From SYAC01 sp046048055 (lineage in GTDB: Bacteria > Planctomycetota > Phycisphaerae > Phycisphaerales > SM1A02), in assembly GCA_046048055.1 (NCBI GenBank), contig JBJOGW010000002.1, forward strand, positions 1 through 64,000: a stretch of 64,000 bases of DNA, in the 5' to 3' direction. Positions 40,519 through 48,786 of the stretch are shown here, one piece after another; within the stretch, counting starts at the first letter, position 1; the number at the start of each line of letters is the position of its first letter. The notes below the pieces were generated by a model. The model saw only the letters and a list, made by a program, of their open reading frames with translations. It was not told the DNA's origin and did not search any database. The translations under genes and the position numbers were made by a program.

Positions 40519-42046
40519 AGCTCACCCTCGGGTCGGCCAGGGCGTAGAGGATGTCCGCCAGAAGCAGGGCCAGCAGGTTCACGCACGCGATCATGAAGGT
40601 GTTGGCCAGGATGATCTCGCGGTCGCGCAGGTCGATCGCTTCGAGGATGAGCGTGCCCATGCCCGGCACGCTGAAGATGCGCTCCACCACCACGCTGCCG
40701 CCCAGCATGGCGGGAAAGATGCCCACGAACATGGTGATCAGCGGCAGCAGGCTGTTGCGGAACACGTGGCGGATCACCAGGTCCTGTCGCGGCACGCCCT
40801 TGGCCTTGGCGGTGCGCACATAGTCGGCGCTCAGGTTCTCCAGCATCGCGGCGCGGCACTGCTTGCTCAGCACCGCGAAGCCGCCGTAGACCAGGCACAG
40901 CACTGGCAGGGCCACGTGCCAGAGCAGGTCCAGCAGCCATCCCCGCTCGAAGCCGTCGGCGAAGGTGGGCAGAAACGTCCAGTCCTCGGCCTGCGTGTCG
41001 TGCAGCCCGCTCACGGGGAACAGCCCCAGGTACTGGTTGTTGGCCAGGAAGCCGATCGCCAGCACGCCGGCCAGCACCGTGGGAACGCTCCACAAGGCCA
41101 GGAACACGGCGCCGATCGCGGAGTCCACCCATGTGCCGCGACGCATCGCCGCCAGCACGCCGGTGGGTATGGCCACCAGGTAGATGATGGGAAAGGCGAT
41201 CAGGTTCAGCAGCAGCGTCACCGGAAGGGCCGAGGCGATCAGGTCCGCCACCGGTCGGTTCTTGCTGAAGGCCACGCCAAGGTCCGGCGGCCCCAGCCAC
41301 ACCAGGTCCGGCAGCACGGGCACGCCCACCGGCGGATATGGCCGCGCGTCAAAGCTCGCCTGCAGCGACGCGTTGGCCCGAACCGCCGCCAGCAGGTCGC
41401 GGTGCATGCCGACCGCAGCGGCATCGAGCGCGGCCCACGAGGCGTCCGCACGGTCCGGCTGCAGCCCCTCGAAGCGAGCCGGATCCGCGCCGCCCCTGGC
41501 ATCAAGCCGCTCGCTCTGCCCCACCGAGCGGGCATAGTCCGCCAACGCCTCACGGAAGGCGCGGATCGATCCCACGTAGGCCCGTCGCGCGCCCTCGGCC
41601 TGACGCTGGAGCTGCCGATGCCGCTCGTGCGGATCTTCGCCAGCCAGGGCCTCGAACATGGCCAGGCCGGCGGTGCGGCCCTGACGCATCTGCTCGGCAT
41701 CGGGCGGCGCAAACCACCCTTGCAGCGGCGGCTCCGGGAGTTCCCGTGGCGGATGCACCCAGTCTCCGGAGGGAGCCCGCAGGAAACGCGGCCCGAACTT
41801 GAGCGGCGAGATCTGCGCCAGCCAGCGACCGTACTGCACGATCACCGGATCGTTCAGCCCGTAACGATCCTCCAGGTAGGCCTGCATCTGCATCACGCGG
41901 CTGGTGTCGCTCATCTGGCCGCCGCTCACCTGCAGGCCGGCGCCGATGCCGCCCGGCGCCAGGGCGACCAGGCTGAAGACCAGCAGCGTGATCCCCAGCA
42001 GCGTGGGGATCATCAGCAGCAGCCGCCTGGCGATGTAGGTGCCCAT
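40511..42046 (-). CDS. Peptide-type ABC transporter permease (OppB/DppB type) with large periplasmic insertion
   Basis: The protein starts with the family N-terminus YIARRLLLMIPTLLGITLLV and ends with the typical DppB core: LIAFPIIYLVAIPTGVLAAM, the EAA-like loop DYVRTAKAKGVPRQDLVIRH and ERIFSVPGMGTLILEAI. It has 511 residues, against about 310-340 normally. The extra 180 residues (about 85-270) are hydrophilic, Arg/Ala-rich and probably periplasmic, inserted after the YGLNDPVIVQYGRWL block. The paired OppC-type gene also carries an insertion, so the two extra domains may interact. The binding-protein gene lies 21 bases upstream. Confidence 0.9.
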   Translation of the reverse strand: MGTYIARRLLLMIPTLLGITLLVFSLVALAPGGIGAGLQVSGGQMSDTSRVMQMQAYLEDRYGLNDPVIVQYGRWLAQISPLKFGPRFLRAPSGDWVHPPRELPEPPLQGWFAPPDAEQMRQGRTAGLAMFEALAGEDPHERHRQLQRQAEGARRAYVGSIRAFREALADYARSVGQSERLDARGGADPARFEGLQPDRADASWAALDAAAVGMHRDLLAAVRANASLQASFDARPYPPVGVPVLPDLVWLGPPDLGVAFSKNRPVADLIASALPVTLLLNLIAFPIIYLVAIPTGVLAAMRRGTWVDSAIGAVFLALWSVPTVLAGVLAIGFLANNQYLGLFPVSGLHDTQAEDWTFLPTFADGFERGWLLDLLWHVALPVLCLVYGGFAVLSKQCRAAMLENLSADYVRTAKAKGVPRQDLVIRHVFRNSLLPLITMFVGIFPAMLGGSVVVERIFSVPGMGTLILEAIDLRDREIILANTFMIACVNLLALLLADILYALADPRVSYE

Positions 42047-42067
42047 CCGTGCGTCCGCGACCGGGGA

Positions 42068-43969
42068 TCAGTTGGCAGGCGACGGAACCGCGCCGCCCCC
42101 ATGCACCGCGAAGAACTCCTCCGGCTGCAGGCCGGAGCGATAGGTCTGCACGTTGCCGAAGTCACGACTCACCAACCGCAGCCACGGCGCCACACGCACG
42201 AAGGTGTATGGCTGCTCCTCGGCCACCGCGGCCTCGAACTCCTGCCACACCAGCATCCGCGTGGCCTCGTCCATGGTGGACCGCCCCTGCTCGATCAGGG
42301 CGTCCACCCTGGGACTGCTCCACTGAATGAAATTGTCGCCGCCCTCCTTGATGCTCTCGCTGTGGAAGATCTGGCGAGGATCGCTCTCGGGACTGTTCGC
42401 GCTCCAGCCCATGGTGATCGCGTCGAAGTCGCGGGTCTTCAGCAGGTCCTGGTAGCGGCTCCAGTCCACCGGACGCGTGCTCACCTCGATGCCCGCCTTG
42501 GCGTAGCTGTCCTTGACGAAACGGGCCAGCCTCTCGCTGATCTCGCCACCCGTGGCGTAGGTGTACTCGAAGCGGAACTTCTCGCCCTTGTCGTTCTCCA
42601 GCACGCCGTCGCCGTCGCGATCCTTCCAACCGGCCTCGGCCAGCAGGGCCTTGGCGGCATCCGGATCGAACGGCAGCGGCTTCACCGCGGGATTGCTGCC
42701 CGGGCTCTCCGGGTTCATGGGTCCCTTGCTCACGATCCCGATCCCGTCCCAGATGTCGCGGATCATCCGCTCCCGATCGAGAAGCATGGTCATGGCTCGC
42801 CGCACGCGGACGTCGTGAAATGGACGCAGCACGCCGTTGCGAGGCCCGCTCTGCCAGGCGATGAAGCTGTAGCCACAGCGCATGTTGACCCACTTGAGCA
42901 TGAAGGCCCGCTCCGCGAACTGGGGCTCCTCGCTCGAGATCTTGTTGAACTGTGGGCTGGTGGGGATGACCATCGAGGCCTCGCCGTTCCGGAAGGCCAC
43001 CAGCCGCGCCAGGTCGTCCTTGATGCTCCTGAAACGACGGCTGGCCAGCGGTGATCTGGGCCCCCAGTAGCGATCGTTGCGCACCAGCACCACGTCGGTT
43101 CCGGGCGTCCACTGGCGGTCCAGGTCAGCGGGCCCCTTGGGGCAACGCTCCAGCCGATAGGGACCGCTGCCCAGGAGCACGCCGGTGGCCTGGTTGATCT
43201 GGCCCGGCTCGAACTGACCGTAGAACCGCTTGCTCAGGATCGGGTTGCCCATGGCGTTCAGCACGTTGGTGAAAAGCGCCTTGCTGAAGGTGAACTCCAC
43301 GGTGGACGGGTTGATCACCTTCACGTCGCTGATGTTGTCCATCAGGCTCCGGGCCCGCTCCGCCTCGATCAGCGGGTTCAGCACGAACTCCTTGAAGGTC
43401 CAGCGCACATCCTCGGCGGTCACGGGCGACCCGTCGCTGAAGCAGGCCTCCGGACGGATGTGCACCCGCAGCCACAGTCCATCCGGATCCACCTGCCACG
43501 CGTCGGCGAGCCGCCCCCGCATCGTCAGGGTCCTGGGATCCAGCGAGATCAGGCTCTCGCACACGCTGTCGATCACGCGGGTGCCGTACACGTCCGTGCT
43601 GATGTACGGAACCAGCTTGGCGGGCTGGGCCTCGAACACCTCGGTGAATTCGCCACCCGGTGCAAAGCCTGGCTGCCCCGATGGATCGGTCGCGAAGGCC
43701 GGCGGGGGCTGCCACTGCACGGCCACCCCGGGCCGGGCCCACGACGCATCCCGCGAGCCCCCACCTGCGGCCGCGCGTGCCACGGCGACGGGCTCCGGCC
43801 GCGAGGGCATGTCAGCCAACCGGCGCTCCAGTTCGGCCATTCGGTCGTCCACCCGCTGCAGCAACTCCCACTGGCGGTCACGCTGCACCATCGAGAGCCA
43901 CACGCTCACCGCCACAGCCAGCAGCAGCACGAGCATGACCAGGTCCTTGAAGCCGAAGCCGTTTCGCAT
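42068..43969 (-). CDS. Peptide-type ABC transporter substrate-binding protein, membrane anchored
   Basis: The 633-residue protein begins with an uncleaved-looking TM helix (DLVMLVLLLAVAVSVWLSMV) and a short coiled coil (about residues 32-55). The type II extracellular binding domain of the Opp/Dpp family follows (about 110-620), with the family pattern FSDGSPVTAEDVRWTFKEF and GSGPYRLERCPKG. Binding proteins of this family usually carry peptides but can also carry nickel, sugars or opines. The N-terminal anchor and coiled coil are unusual and would keep it at the inner membrane. It lies between two permease genes in the same direction. Confidence 0.9.
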   Translation of the reverse strand: MRNGFGFKDLVMLVLLLAVAVSVWLSMVQRDRQWELLQRVDDRMAELERRLADMPSRPEPVAVARAAAGGGSRDASWARPGVAVQWQPPPAFATDPSGQPGFAPGGEFTEVFEAQPAKLVPYISTDVYGTRVIDSVCESLISLDPRTLTMRGRLADAWQVDPDGLWLRVHIRPEACFSDGSPVTAEDVRWTFKEFVLNPLIEAERARSLMDNISDVKVINPSTVEFTFSKALFTNVLNAMGNPILSKRFYGQFEPGQINQATGVLLGSGPYRLERCPKGPADLDRQWTPGTDVVLVRNDRYWGPRSPLASRRFRSIKDDLARLVAFRNGEASMVIPTSPQFNKISSEEPQFAERAFMLKWVNMRCGYSFIAWQSGPRNGVLRPFHDVRVRRAMTMLLDRERMIRDIWDGIGIVSKGPMNPESPGSNPAVKPLPFDPDAAKALLAEAGWKDRDGDGVLENDKGEKFRFEYTYATGGEISERLARFVKDSYAKAGIEVSTRPVDWSRYQDLLKTRDFDAITMGWSANSPESDPRQIFHSESIKEGGDNFIQWSSPRVDALIEQGRSTMDEATRMLVWQEFEAAVAEEQPYTFVRVAPWLRLVSRDFGNVQTYRSGLQPEEFFAVHGGGAVPSPAN

Positions 43970-44015
43970 GGGACGGGCAGGTTAGCGAAGACGGCCGCTC
44001 CCGACGGGGCGGCGC

Positions 44016-45008
44016 TCAGCCCGCCGAGGCGGGATCAAGGCGATCCCGAAGGCGATCGGCAGCGAAATTCAGTGAGAGCAGCGTGATCGCCACCACCGCG
44101 CACGGCGGCACCAGCAGCCACCACCGCCCCTTGACCAGGTTCAGCTCAGGCAGGCCTGCCGCCGCCAGGTTGCCCAGGCTCGGCACCGGATCTCGAATGC
44201 CGATGCCCAGGAAGCTCAGGAAGCTCTCGCTGAGGATCGCGGACGGGACCGTGAGTGCCGCATAGGCAGCCACTGGCCCGGCGAGGTTGGGCAGCAGGTG
44301 CCGAAAGAAGATCCTGGTGCCACCACCGCCCGCCGCGCGGGCCGCCTCCACGAACGCGCGCTCCCGCAGCGAGAGCACCTGACCGCGCACCACGCGGCTC
44401 ATGGTCAACCACCCCACGCCTGCTACCGCCACCAGCATGGTGAGCAGGTTCAGGGCCTGCCGCAGCCCGGGCGACATGTCGGGCAGCATCCGAACCGCCA
44501 ACCCATCCACGGCCACGCTGAGCAAGGTCGCCAGCAGGATGCTCGGCAGCGCATAGAGCACGTCCACCAGCCGCATCATGGCGCCGTCCGTCACGCCGCC
44601 CGACCATGCCGCGGCCGTGCCCCACAACACCCCCACCGCGGTGGCCACCGCGGCGCACGCCAGCCCCAGCGCCAGCGAGATCGCGCTGCCCGCCACCAGC
44701 CGGGCCAGCACGTCGCGACCCACCCGATCCGTTCCGAGCAGCCAACCCGGTTCGTAACCACCTTGTTCACGCACCTTCCGCACACGCTCCCTGTCCTCGG
44801 GGGTGGCCTGGAACGACGGAGGCAGCATGCTCAAGTGCAGGTTCTGCGCCGCCCAGCGAGGAACCATGGCGCTTCCGGAAGCCTGCACCGAGCCGAACGC
44901 CCAGGGGGCGAGCACCGCCACCAGCGCCAGGATCCCCGACAGCAGCCACGCCCCCGCGCCCCAGCCACCGGTTCGCGGCACGGTTCGACGAGTGGCGCGT
45001 GGTGTCAC
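44016..45008 (-). CDS. Second OppC/DppC-type ABC permease
   Basis: The 330-residue permease starts at a GTG (45008), 7 bases after TAGATT; the frame upstream lies over the preceding gene. It has the family core LGTDRVGRDVLARLVAGSAI, the cytoplasmic EAA-like loop AFVEAARAAGGGGTRIFFRH and SFLSFLGIGIRDPVPSLGNL. A peptide transporter needs one OppB and one OppC, yet this locus has two OppC types and one OppB. The two may be used alternatively or reflect a duplication. The stop codon of the upstream periplasmic-protein gene overlaps its -10 box. Confidence 0.88.
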   Translation of the reverse strand: MTPRATRRTVPRTGGWGAGAWLLSGILALVAVLAPWAFGSVQASGSAMVPRWAAQNLHLSMLPPSFQATPEDRERVRKVREQGGYEPGWLLGTDRVGRDVLARLVAGSAISLALGLACAAVATAVGVLWGTAAAWSGGVTDGAMMRLVDVLYALPSILLATLLSVAVDGLAVRMLPDMSPGLRQALNLLTMLVAVAGVGWLTMSRVVRGQVLSLRERAFVEAARAAGGGGTRIFFRHLLPNLAGPVAAYAALTVPSAILSESFLSFLGIGIRDPVPSLGNLAAAGLPELNLVKGRWWLLVPPCAVVAITLLSLNFAADRLRDRLDPASAG

Positions 45009-45015
45009 GGGGCCA

Positions 45016-45021
45016 AATCTA
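45016..45021 (-). promoter_or_regulatory. TAGATT -10-like hexamer that includes the upstream stop codon
   Basis: On the minus strand the stop TAG (45021-45019) of the preceding gene forms the first half of TAGATT, 7 bases before the GTG start at 45008. Confidence 0.45.
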
Positions 45022-45801
45022 CGGTCCCTCGCCGACGGGTGAACCGCCCTCGCGACCGCGTCCACCTCGTCGCGGCGGCTGGGCCGGACCCTCGTCGGTG
45101 TCGGCTGGACCACCACGCCCGAATCGTGGCATCTCGCCCGCCTGCACCTGCTCGACCAGTTGCTGCACACGCCGCGAGCGCGACGCGATGTCGTCCTGCA
45201 GCCGCTGGCGGGCCTCCTTCAGGGCCCGATCCATGGCCACCAACTCGTGCGCCCGGGCCTTGATGTCCAGGTCCACCTGACGCTCCACCGCCAGCCGAGC
45301 CTCGGCCAGGGCCAGGGCCTCCTCCTCGGCATCGACCGCCTGTCTGGCCTTTCGAACACGCTCGACCGCGTCCCGCACCTGGCGTTGCACGCGAAAGTCC
45401 TCCACACGTGTCTCGTAGAGCTCAGGCTGCCGCTCACGAAGCCACGACAGCACCACCAGCCGGCGGGCCTGCGATCCAAGTCGCTGCCGAAGCGCCGCCG
45501 GATCGCTCTTTCGCAGCGACTCGAGGGCTTCGCCCCATGCCGGATCGATGTCCCTGGCCGTCGCGATCACTCGGTCCAGTTCGCGCTCGCCCAGCTCGCG
45601 GCGCGCTCCCGGACCTCGCCATCCCATGCCTTCCGGAGCCATGTCCGCCTGCCGGGGCAAACGGCCCTCCGGAGGCGGCTTGCGCAAGCCGGACTCCACG
45701 CCTTGCGGGGAGGCCCACGCGGCCAGTGCCACCATGGCCACCATGGCCCCTGCCGCGAACCATCCTCGCCGTTGCGTCATGGAACCCATGCCTGGCCTCA
45801 T
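45019..45801 (-). CDS. Exported coiled-coil protein in an ECF sigma factor operon
   Basis: The 260-residue product has a signal-like segment (WFAAGAMVAMVALAAWASP), then a charged helical domain (about residues 65-205) with a long coiled coil (RQVRDAVERVRKARQAVDAE onward). The C-terminus is Gly/Arg/Pro-rich. It follows a single-TM protein (4-base overlap) and an ECF sigma gene. This suggests a periplasmic modulator of the anti-sigma protein, comparable in position to Spy/CpxP-like sensors, but no homologous motif is certain. A TAGATT hexamer overlaps its stop. Confidence 0.7.
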   Translation of the reverse strand: MRPGMGSMTQRRGWFAAGAMVAMVALAAWASPQGVESGLRKPPPEGRLPRQADMAPEGMGWRGPGARRELGERELDRVIATARDIDPAWGEALESLRKSDPAALRQRLGSQARRLVVLSWLRERQPELYETRVEDFRVQRQVRDAVERVRKARQAVDAEEEALALAEARLAVERQVDLDIKARAHELVAMDRALKEARQRLQDDIASRSRRVQQLVEQVQAGEMPRFGRGGPADTDEGPAQPPRRGGRGREGGSPVGEGP

Positions 45802-46193
45802 CCATCCACCCGCGCGTCGGAGAGGAACAGTTGCATCTCGGCGTCCAGATCATCGAGGCCCGTACCCCGAACCGAGTTCAGGTTCACGATGGCCTCGCCC
45901 AGCACGGACTCGTCGGCCCCCTCCACGAGCATGGTCAGTGTGTATTCGGGGTGCTCGTGCTCCACGGGCAGCGCCATCCATCGCAGGCCCAGTCCTGCCG
46001 CCAGCAGCAACACTGCCGCCGCCGCGAACCGGCTCCACGAGAATCGCCACAGGATCACGGGCGTCTCGGCACGCGGAAGCTGAGGCAGGCTGGCCCGAAC
46101 AAGGCGATCCGACAGGCCCGGCGAAACCCGGGCGGACGCCTTCAGCAGCCGCTCGAGCCTGGGCGATGATTCGGAATCGTGCATCGGCATCAT
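45798..46193 (-). CDS. Putative anti-sigma factor, single TM
   Basis: The 131-residue protein has a cytoplasmic N-terminus of about 50 residues (with LERLLKASARVSPGLSDRLV), one TM helix (SRFAAAAVLLLAAGLGLRWM, about residues 54-73) and a short periplasmic domain rich in acidic residues. It follows an ECF sigma gene by 88 bases and overlaps the next gene. The size, topology and position fit an anti-sigma factor that holds sigma at the membrane, although no zinc-binding HxxxCxxC motif is present. The ATG could also be at 46190 or 46184. Confidence 0.65.
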   Translation of the reverse strand: MMPMHDSESSPRLERLLKASARVSPGLSDRLVRASLPQLPRAETPVILWRFSWSRFAAAAVLLLAAGLGLRWMALPVEHEHPEYTLTMLVEGADESVLGEAIVNLNSVRGTGLDDLDAEMQLFLSDARVDG

Positions 46194-46281
46194 GATGACA
46201 TGCTCCTCGACCTGCGTGGAACGCGAAATCCGGCCCGCTCTTGCACCCTCCAGGTGGATTCGCGGGGTATCGGACCGCGGT

Positions 46282-46848
46282 TCATGGCTCCTCCTCCTCC
46301 TCGCCCAGTCGCCGCCGGATCAGGTCCCGAAGCTTGCGCAAGGCCCGGTGGTGCCGCGCCAGCAGGGTGCCCAGAGGCTCATTGAGCAGATCCGCCATCT
46401 GCTGGAAGCCCATGCCGCCCTGATGCCGCAGGTCGATGACAAGGCGGTCGGCCTCGCCCAGATGCTGCATCGACTCCCGGAGGGCGGCCAGTTCCTCGGC
46501 GGTCGCCCGCTGCTCCGGCGTGGCCGCAGGGCCGAGATCGCCCAGGACCTCGGCGTCCATGGGCCGTGCCTGCCGCTTGCGCCGACGCATCTCGTCGCGC
46601 AGTCGGTTGAGGGCGATCCGGAACAGCCAGCTCTCGAACCGCCCCTGCTCCACGTAGTCCGGCAGCTTGCGTGCCACCGTGCAGAAGACGCTCTGGGCGA
46701 TTTCCTCGGCCAGTTCCGGGTCGTTGGCATGGCTGCGCACGAAGGCGAACACGCGCGGCCCCCACCGCTCCACCACCTCCCGCCACGCCTGGGCGTCGCC
46801 CTGCGCGGCACGGGCCAGGAGCTGCGGCGTCTCCATCGGCTGCGTCAT
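46282..46848 (-). CDS. RNA polymerase sigma factor, ECF family
   Basis: The 188-residue protein has region 2 (about residues 22-90, with VFAFVRSHANDPELAEEIAQ and the DNA-binding FESWLFRIALNRLRDEMRR) and region 4 (about 125-180, with a helix-turn-helix GFQQMADLLNEPLGTLLARH). It lacks region 3, as ECF factors do. It should direct polymerase to a small regulon, probably including its own operon. Genes following are a putative anti-sigma protein and a periplasmic coiled-coil protein, then the peptide transporter. A TAGAGT hexamer lies 9 bases before the ATG. The C-terminus is a Glu run. Confidence 0.92.
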   Translation of the reverse strand: MTQPMETPQLLARAAQGDAQAWREVVERWGPRVFAFVRSHANDPELAEEIAQSVFCTVARKLPDYVEQGRFESWLFRIALNRLRDEMRRRKRQARPMDAEVLGDLGPAATPEQRATAEELAALRESMQHLGEADRLVIDLRHQGGMGFQQMADLLNEPLGTLLARHHRALRKLRDLIRRRLGEEEEEP

Positions 46849-46857
46849 GCGCCGCGC

Positions 46858-46863
46858 ACTCTA
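46858..46863 (-). promoter_or_regulatory. TAGAGT -10-like hexamer before the ECF sigma gene
   Basis: On the minus strand TAGAGT is followed by 9 bases and the ATG at 46848, within the 26-bp gap after dnaB. Confidence 0.4.
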
Positions 46864-46874
46864 TCTCACGCCGA

Positions 46875-48356
46875 TCAGATCGGAAGGTCGTCGCCACCCG
46901 TCGGCCCGCGAGGCCGCAGTGACGGAGCGAAGCCTGCCGGAGGTGACGCGTCGCTGAAGTCGCGGAAGCGCGTCAGGCGGCCATCCCAGGTGAGACGCAC
47001 CACGCCGGTGGGTCCGTTGCGCTGCTTGGCCACGATCAGCTCGGCCAAGCCGCGCTTCTCGGGATTGGCCTCGAGCCAGTCGTCGTCGCCCTGGTGGTAG
47101 TACTCCTCGCGGTGCAGCATCAGCACCACGTCCGCGTCCTGCTCGATGCTGCCCGACTCGCGCAGGTCACTCATGCGGGGCTTGTGCCCCTCGCGCTGCT
47201 CCGCCAGTCGGTTGAGCTGGCTCAGGCAGATCACCGGCACCTCCAGCTCGCGGGCCATGGCCTTGATGCCGCGACTGATCTCGCTCACCTCCATCTGCCG
47301 GCTCTCCACCCGTCCGCCACTGGACATGAGCTGCAGGTAGTCGATGAAGACGGCTCCCACGCCGTGCTGCTCCTTGAGTCTGCGAGCCTTGCTCCGCATG
47401 GAGAGCAGCGTGAGCCCAGGCGTGTCGTCGATCCAGATGCGGCAGTTCTGCAGGCTCTCGCAGGCGCCCAGCAGCGCCCGGTAGTCCTCCTTGCGGAGCA
47501 TGTTCCGACGCAGGCGCTGACTGTCGATGCCGCCCTTGGCGCAGAGCAGCCGCTGCACCAGCTGCTGCCGACCCATCTCCAGGCTGAACATGGCCACCGG
47601 ATGACCGGCCGCGGCCACGTTCTCCATCATGTTGAGGGCCAGCGCGGTCTTGCCCATGCTGGGCCGCGCGGCCAGGATCACCATCTCGCCCTTCTGCAGG
47701 CCGCTGGTCATCTCGTCGAACTCGGCGAAGCCCGCCGGCAGCCCCGTGAACGGCTTGCCCTCGCTGGCATCGATCACCTTGAGCGTCTGGTCGAGCAGTT
47801 CCTGCAGGCTGCTGAAGCGGGAGCCGTCACGCCGCTGGGCGATGGCGAAGATCCGCTGCTCCGCCGACTCGAGCACCTGCTGCGGCTCGTGCACCGTGCC
47901 CTGGGCGTCCGAGAGGATCTCGCCCGCGGCGCGGATCAGCTCCCGAAGCGTGGCCTTGTCGCGCACCAATCGCGCGTATTCCTGCGCGTGGGCGGCGGTG
48001 GGCGAGCTTTCCGCAAGCTCCACCAGGTAGGAAGTGCCCCCCACGTCCTCCAGCACGCCCTTGTCGAGCAGGTGCTGGTTCAACTGCACCAGATCCAGCG
48101 TGGCGGTGCGGTCCCAGATCTGCACCATCGCGTCGAAGATGGCGCCGTGAGCCGGACGATGGAAGTCGGCGCCCGTGGGCACCACCTGAATCACGTCCCC
48201 CACCACGCGCGGGTCGATCAGCATGGCCCCCAGCAGGCTCATCTCCGCCTCGATGGCGTGCGGTGGCGACACGTCCGCCAGTCGCTGGGCCTGGCGAGGG
48301 TCCACGCGACTTCGGGTTCCCGCCGCGGGGCGGCCGGATGGCTTGGGTGCATCCAT
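46875..48356 (-). CDS. dnaB: Replicative DNA helicase
   Basis: DnaB is the hexameric helicase that unwinds DNA at the replication fork. The 493-residue protein has the N-terminal collar domain (about residues 30-135, with PPHAIEAEMSLLGAMLIDP), a linker and the RecA-like domain. That domain carries a Walker A AARPSMGKTALALNM, a Walker B-type AVFIDYLQLM, and the KAMARELEVPVICLSQLNR and ESGSIEQDADVVL segments. The ATG at 48356 was chosen because upstream codons are unlike the family and approach the HU gene stop. It follows the HU-like gene by 16 bases. Confidence 0.95.
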   Translation of the reverse strand: MDAPKPSGRPAAGTRSRVDPRQAQRLADVSPPHAIEAEMSLLGAMLIDPRVVGDVIQVVPTGADFHRPAHGAIFDAMVQIWDRTATLDLVQLNQHLLDKGVLEDVGGTSYLVELAESSPTAAHAQEYARLVRDKATLRELIRAAGEILSDAQGTVHEPQQVLESAEQRIFAIAQRRDGSRFSSLQELLDQTLKVIDASEGKPFTGLPAGFAEFDEMTSGLQKGEMVILAARPSMGKTALALNMMENVAAAGHPVAMFSLEMGRQQLVQRLLCAKGGIDSQRLRRNMLRKEDYRALLGACESLQNCRIWIDDTPGLTLLSMRSKARRLKEQHGVGAVFIDYLQLMSSGGRVESRQMEVSEISRGIKAMARELEVPVICLSQLNRLAEQREGHKPRMSDLRESGSIEQDADVVLMLHREEYYHQGDDDWLEANPEKRGLAELIVAKQRNGPTGVVRLTWDGRLTRFRDFSDASPPAGFAPSLRPRGPTGGDDLPI

Positions 48357-48372
48357 GGGTTGTCGAAACCGC

Positions 48373-48690
48373 TCAGATGGCGGACACGGTCTCTGCCGCG
48401 GTTGCCGACATCTGGCCATGCTCCCGCATCAGGCGACCGGGCTTGAAGCGCACGGTCCGCTTGGCCGGCACGTGCACGGGAACGAGCGTCTTGGGATTCT
48501 GGGCGGAGCGGGCCGCACGCACCCGGACCTCGAACACGCCGAAGTCCCGGAACTCGAGCCGGTTGCCTCGGTCCAACTCCTCCACCACCGCGTCCAGGAA
48601 ACTCTGCACCACCGTCTTCACGTCGTTCCGCTGCAGGGCGGTCTGCTGGGCGATGCGTTCAACGAGTTCCTTCTTGGTGATGGTGGGCAT
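48373..48690 (-). CDS. HU/IHF family DNA-binding protein
   Basis: The 105-residue protein has the family N-terminus (ITKKELVERIAQQTALQRND), the beta-arm region RLEFRDFGVFEVRVRAAR and the arm tip KTLVPVHVPAKRTVRFKPGR. It binds and bends DNA as a dimer. About 12 residues extend beyond the usual end. GGAGG lies 6 bases before the ATG at 48690, favouring it over the adjacent ATG at 48693. One of the few good sigma-70-type promoters in the window lies upstream. It is probably co-transcribed with dnaB. Confidence 0.93.
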   Translation of the reverse strand: MPTITKKELVERIAQQTALQRNDVKTVVQSFLDAVVEELDRGNRLEFRDFGVFEVRVRAARSAQNPKTLVPVHVPAKRTVRFKPGRLMREHGQMSATAAETVSAI

Positions 48691-48747
48691 CATCTTCCTC
48701 CACGATGCGTGCGAATGTCGCGTCAGGACGGCTGACGCAACCCTTGC

Positions 48748-48777
48748 AGTATGCGGGGTCTGCGCCGCACGAGTCAA
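48748..48777 (-). promoter_or_regulatory. Sigma-70-type promoter for the HU-like gene
   Basis: On the minus strand TTGACT (48777-48772) and CATACT (48753-48748) are separated by 18 bases. The predicted leader of about 50 bases contains the GGAGG site, unlike the leaderless-type genes elsewhere in the window. Confidence 0.6.
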
Positions 48778-48786
48778 GCCCCGGTT

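Noticed and set aside
39917..43054. 1045-residue open frame on the plus strand opposite the peptide transporter
   Set aside because: It is antiparallel to three well-supported transporter genes and its translation is low-complexity His/Arg/Gln-rich with no motif.
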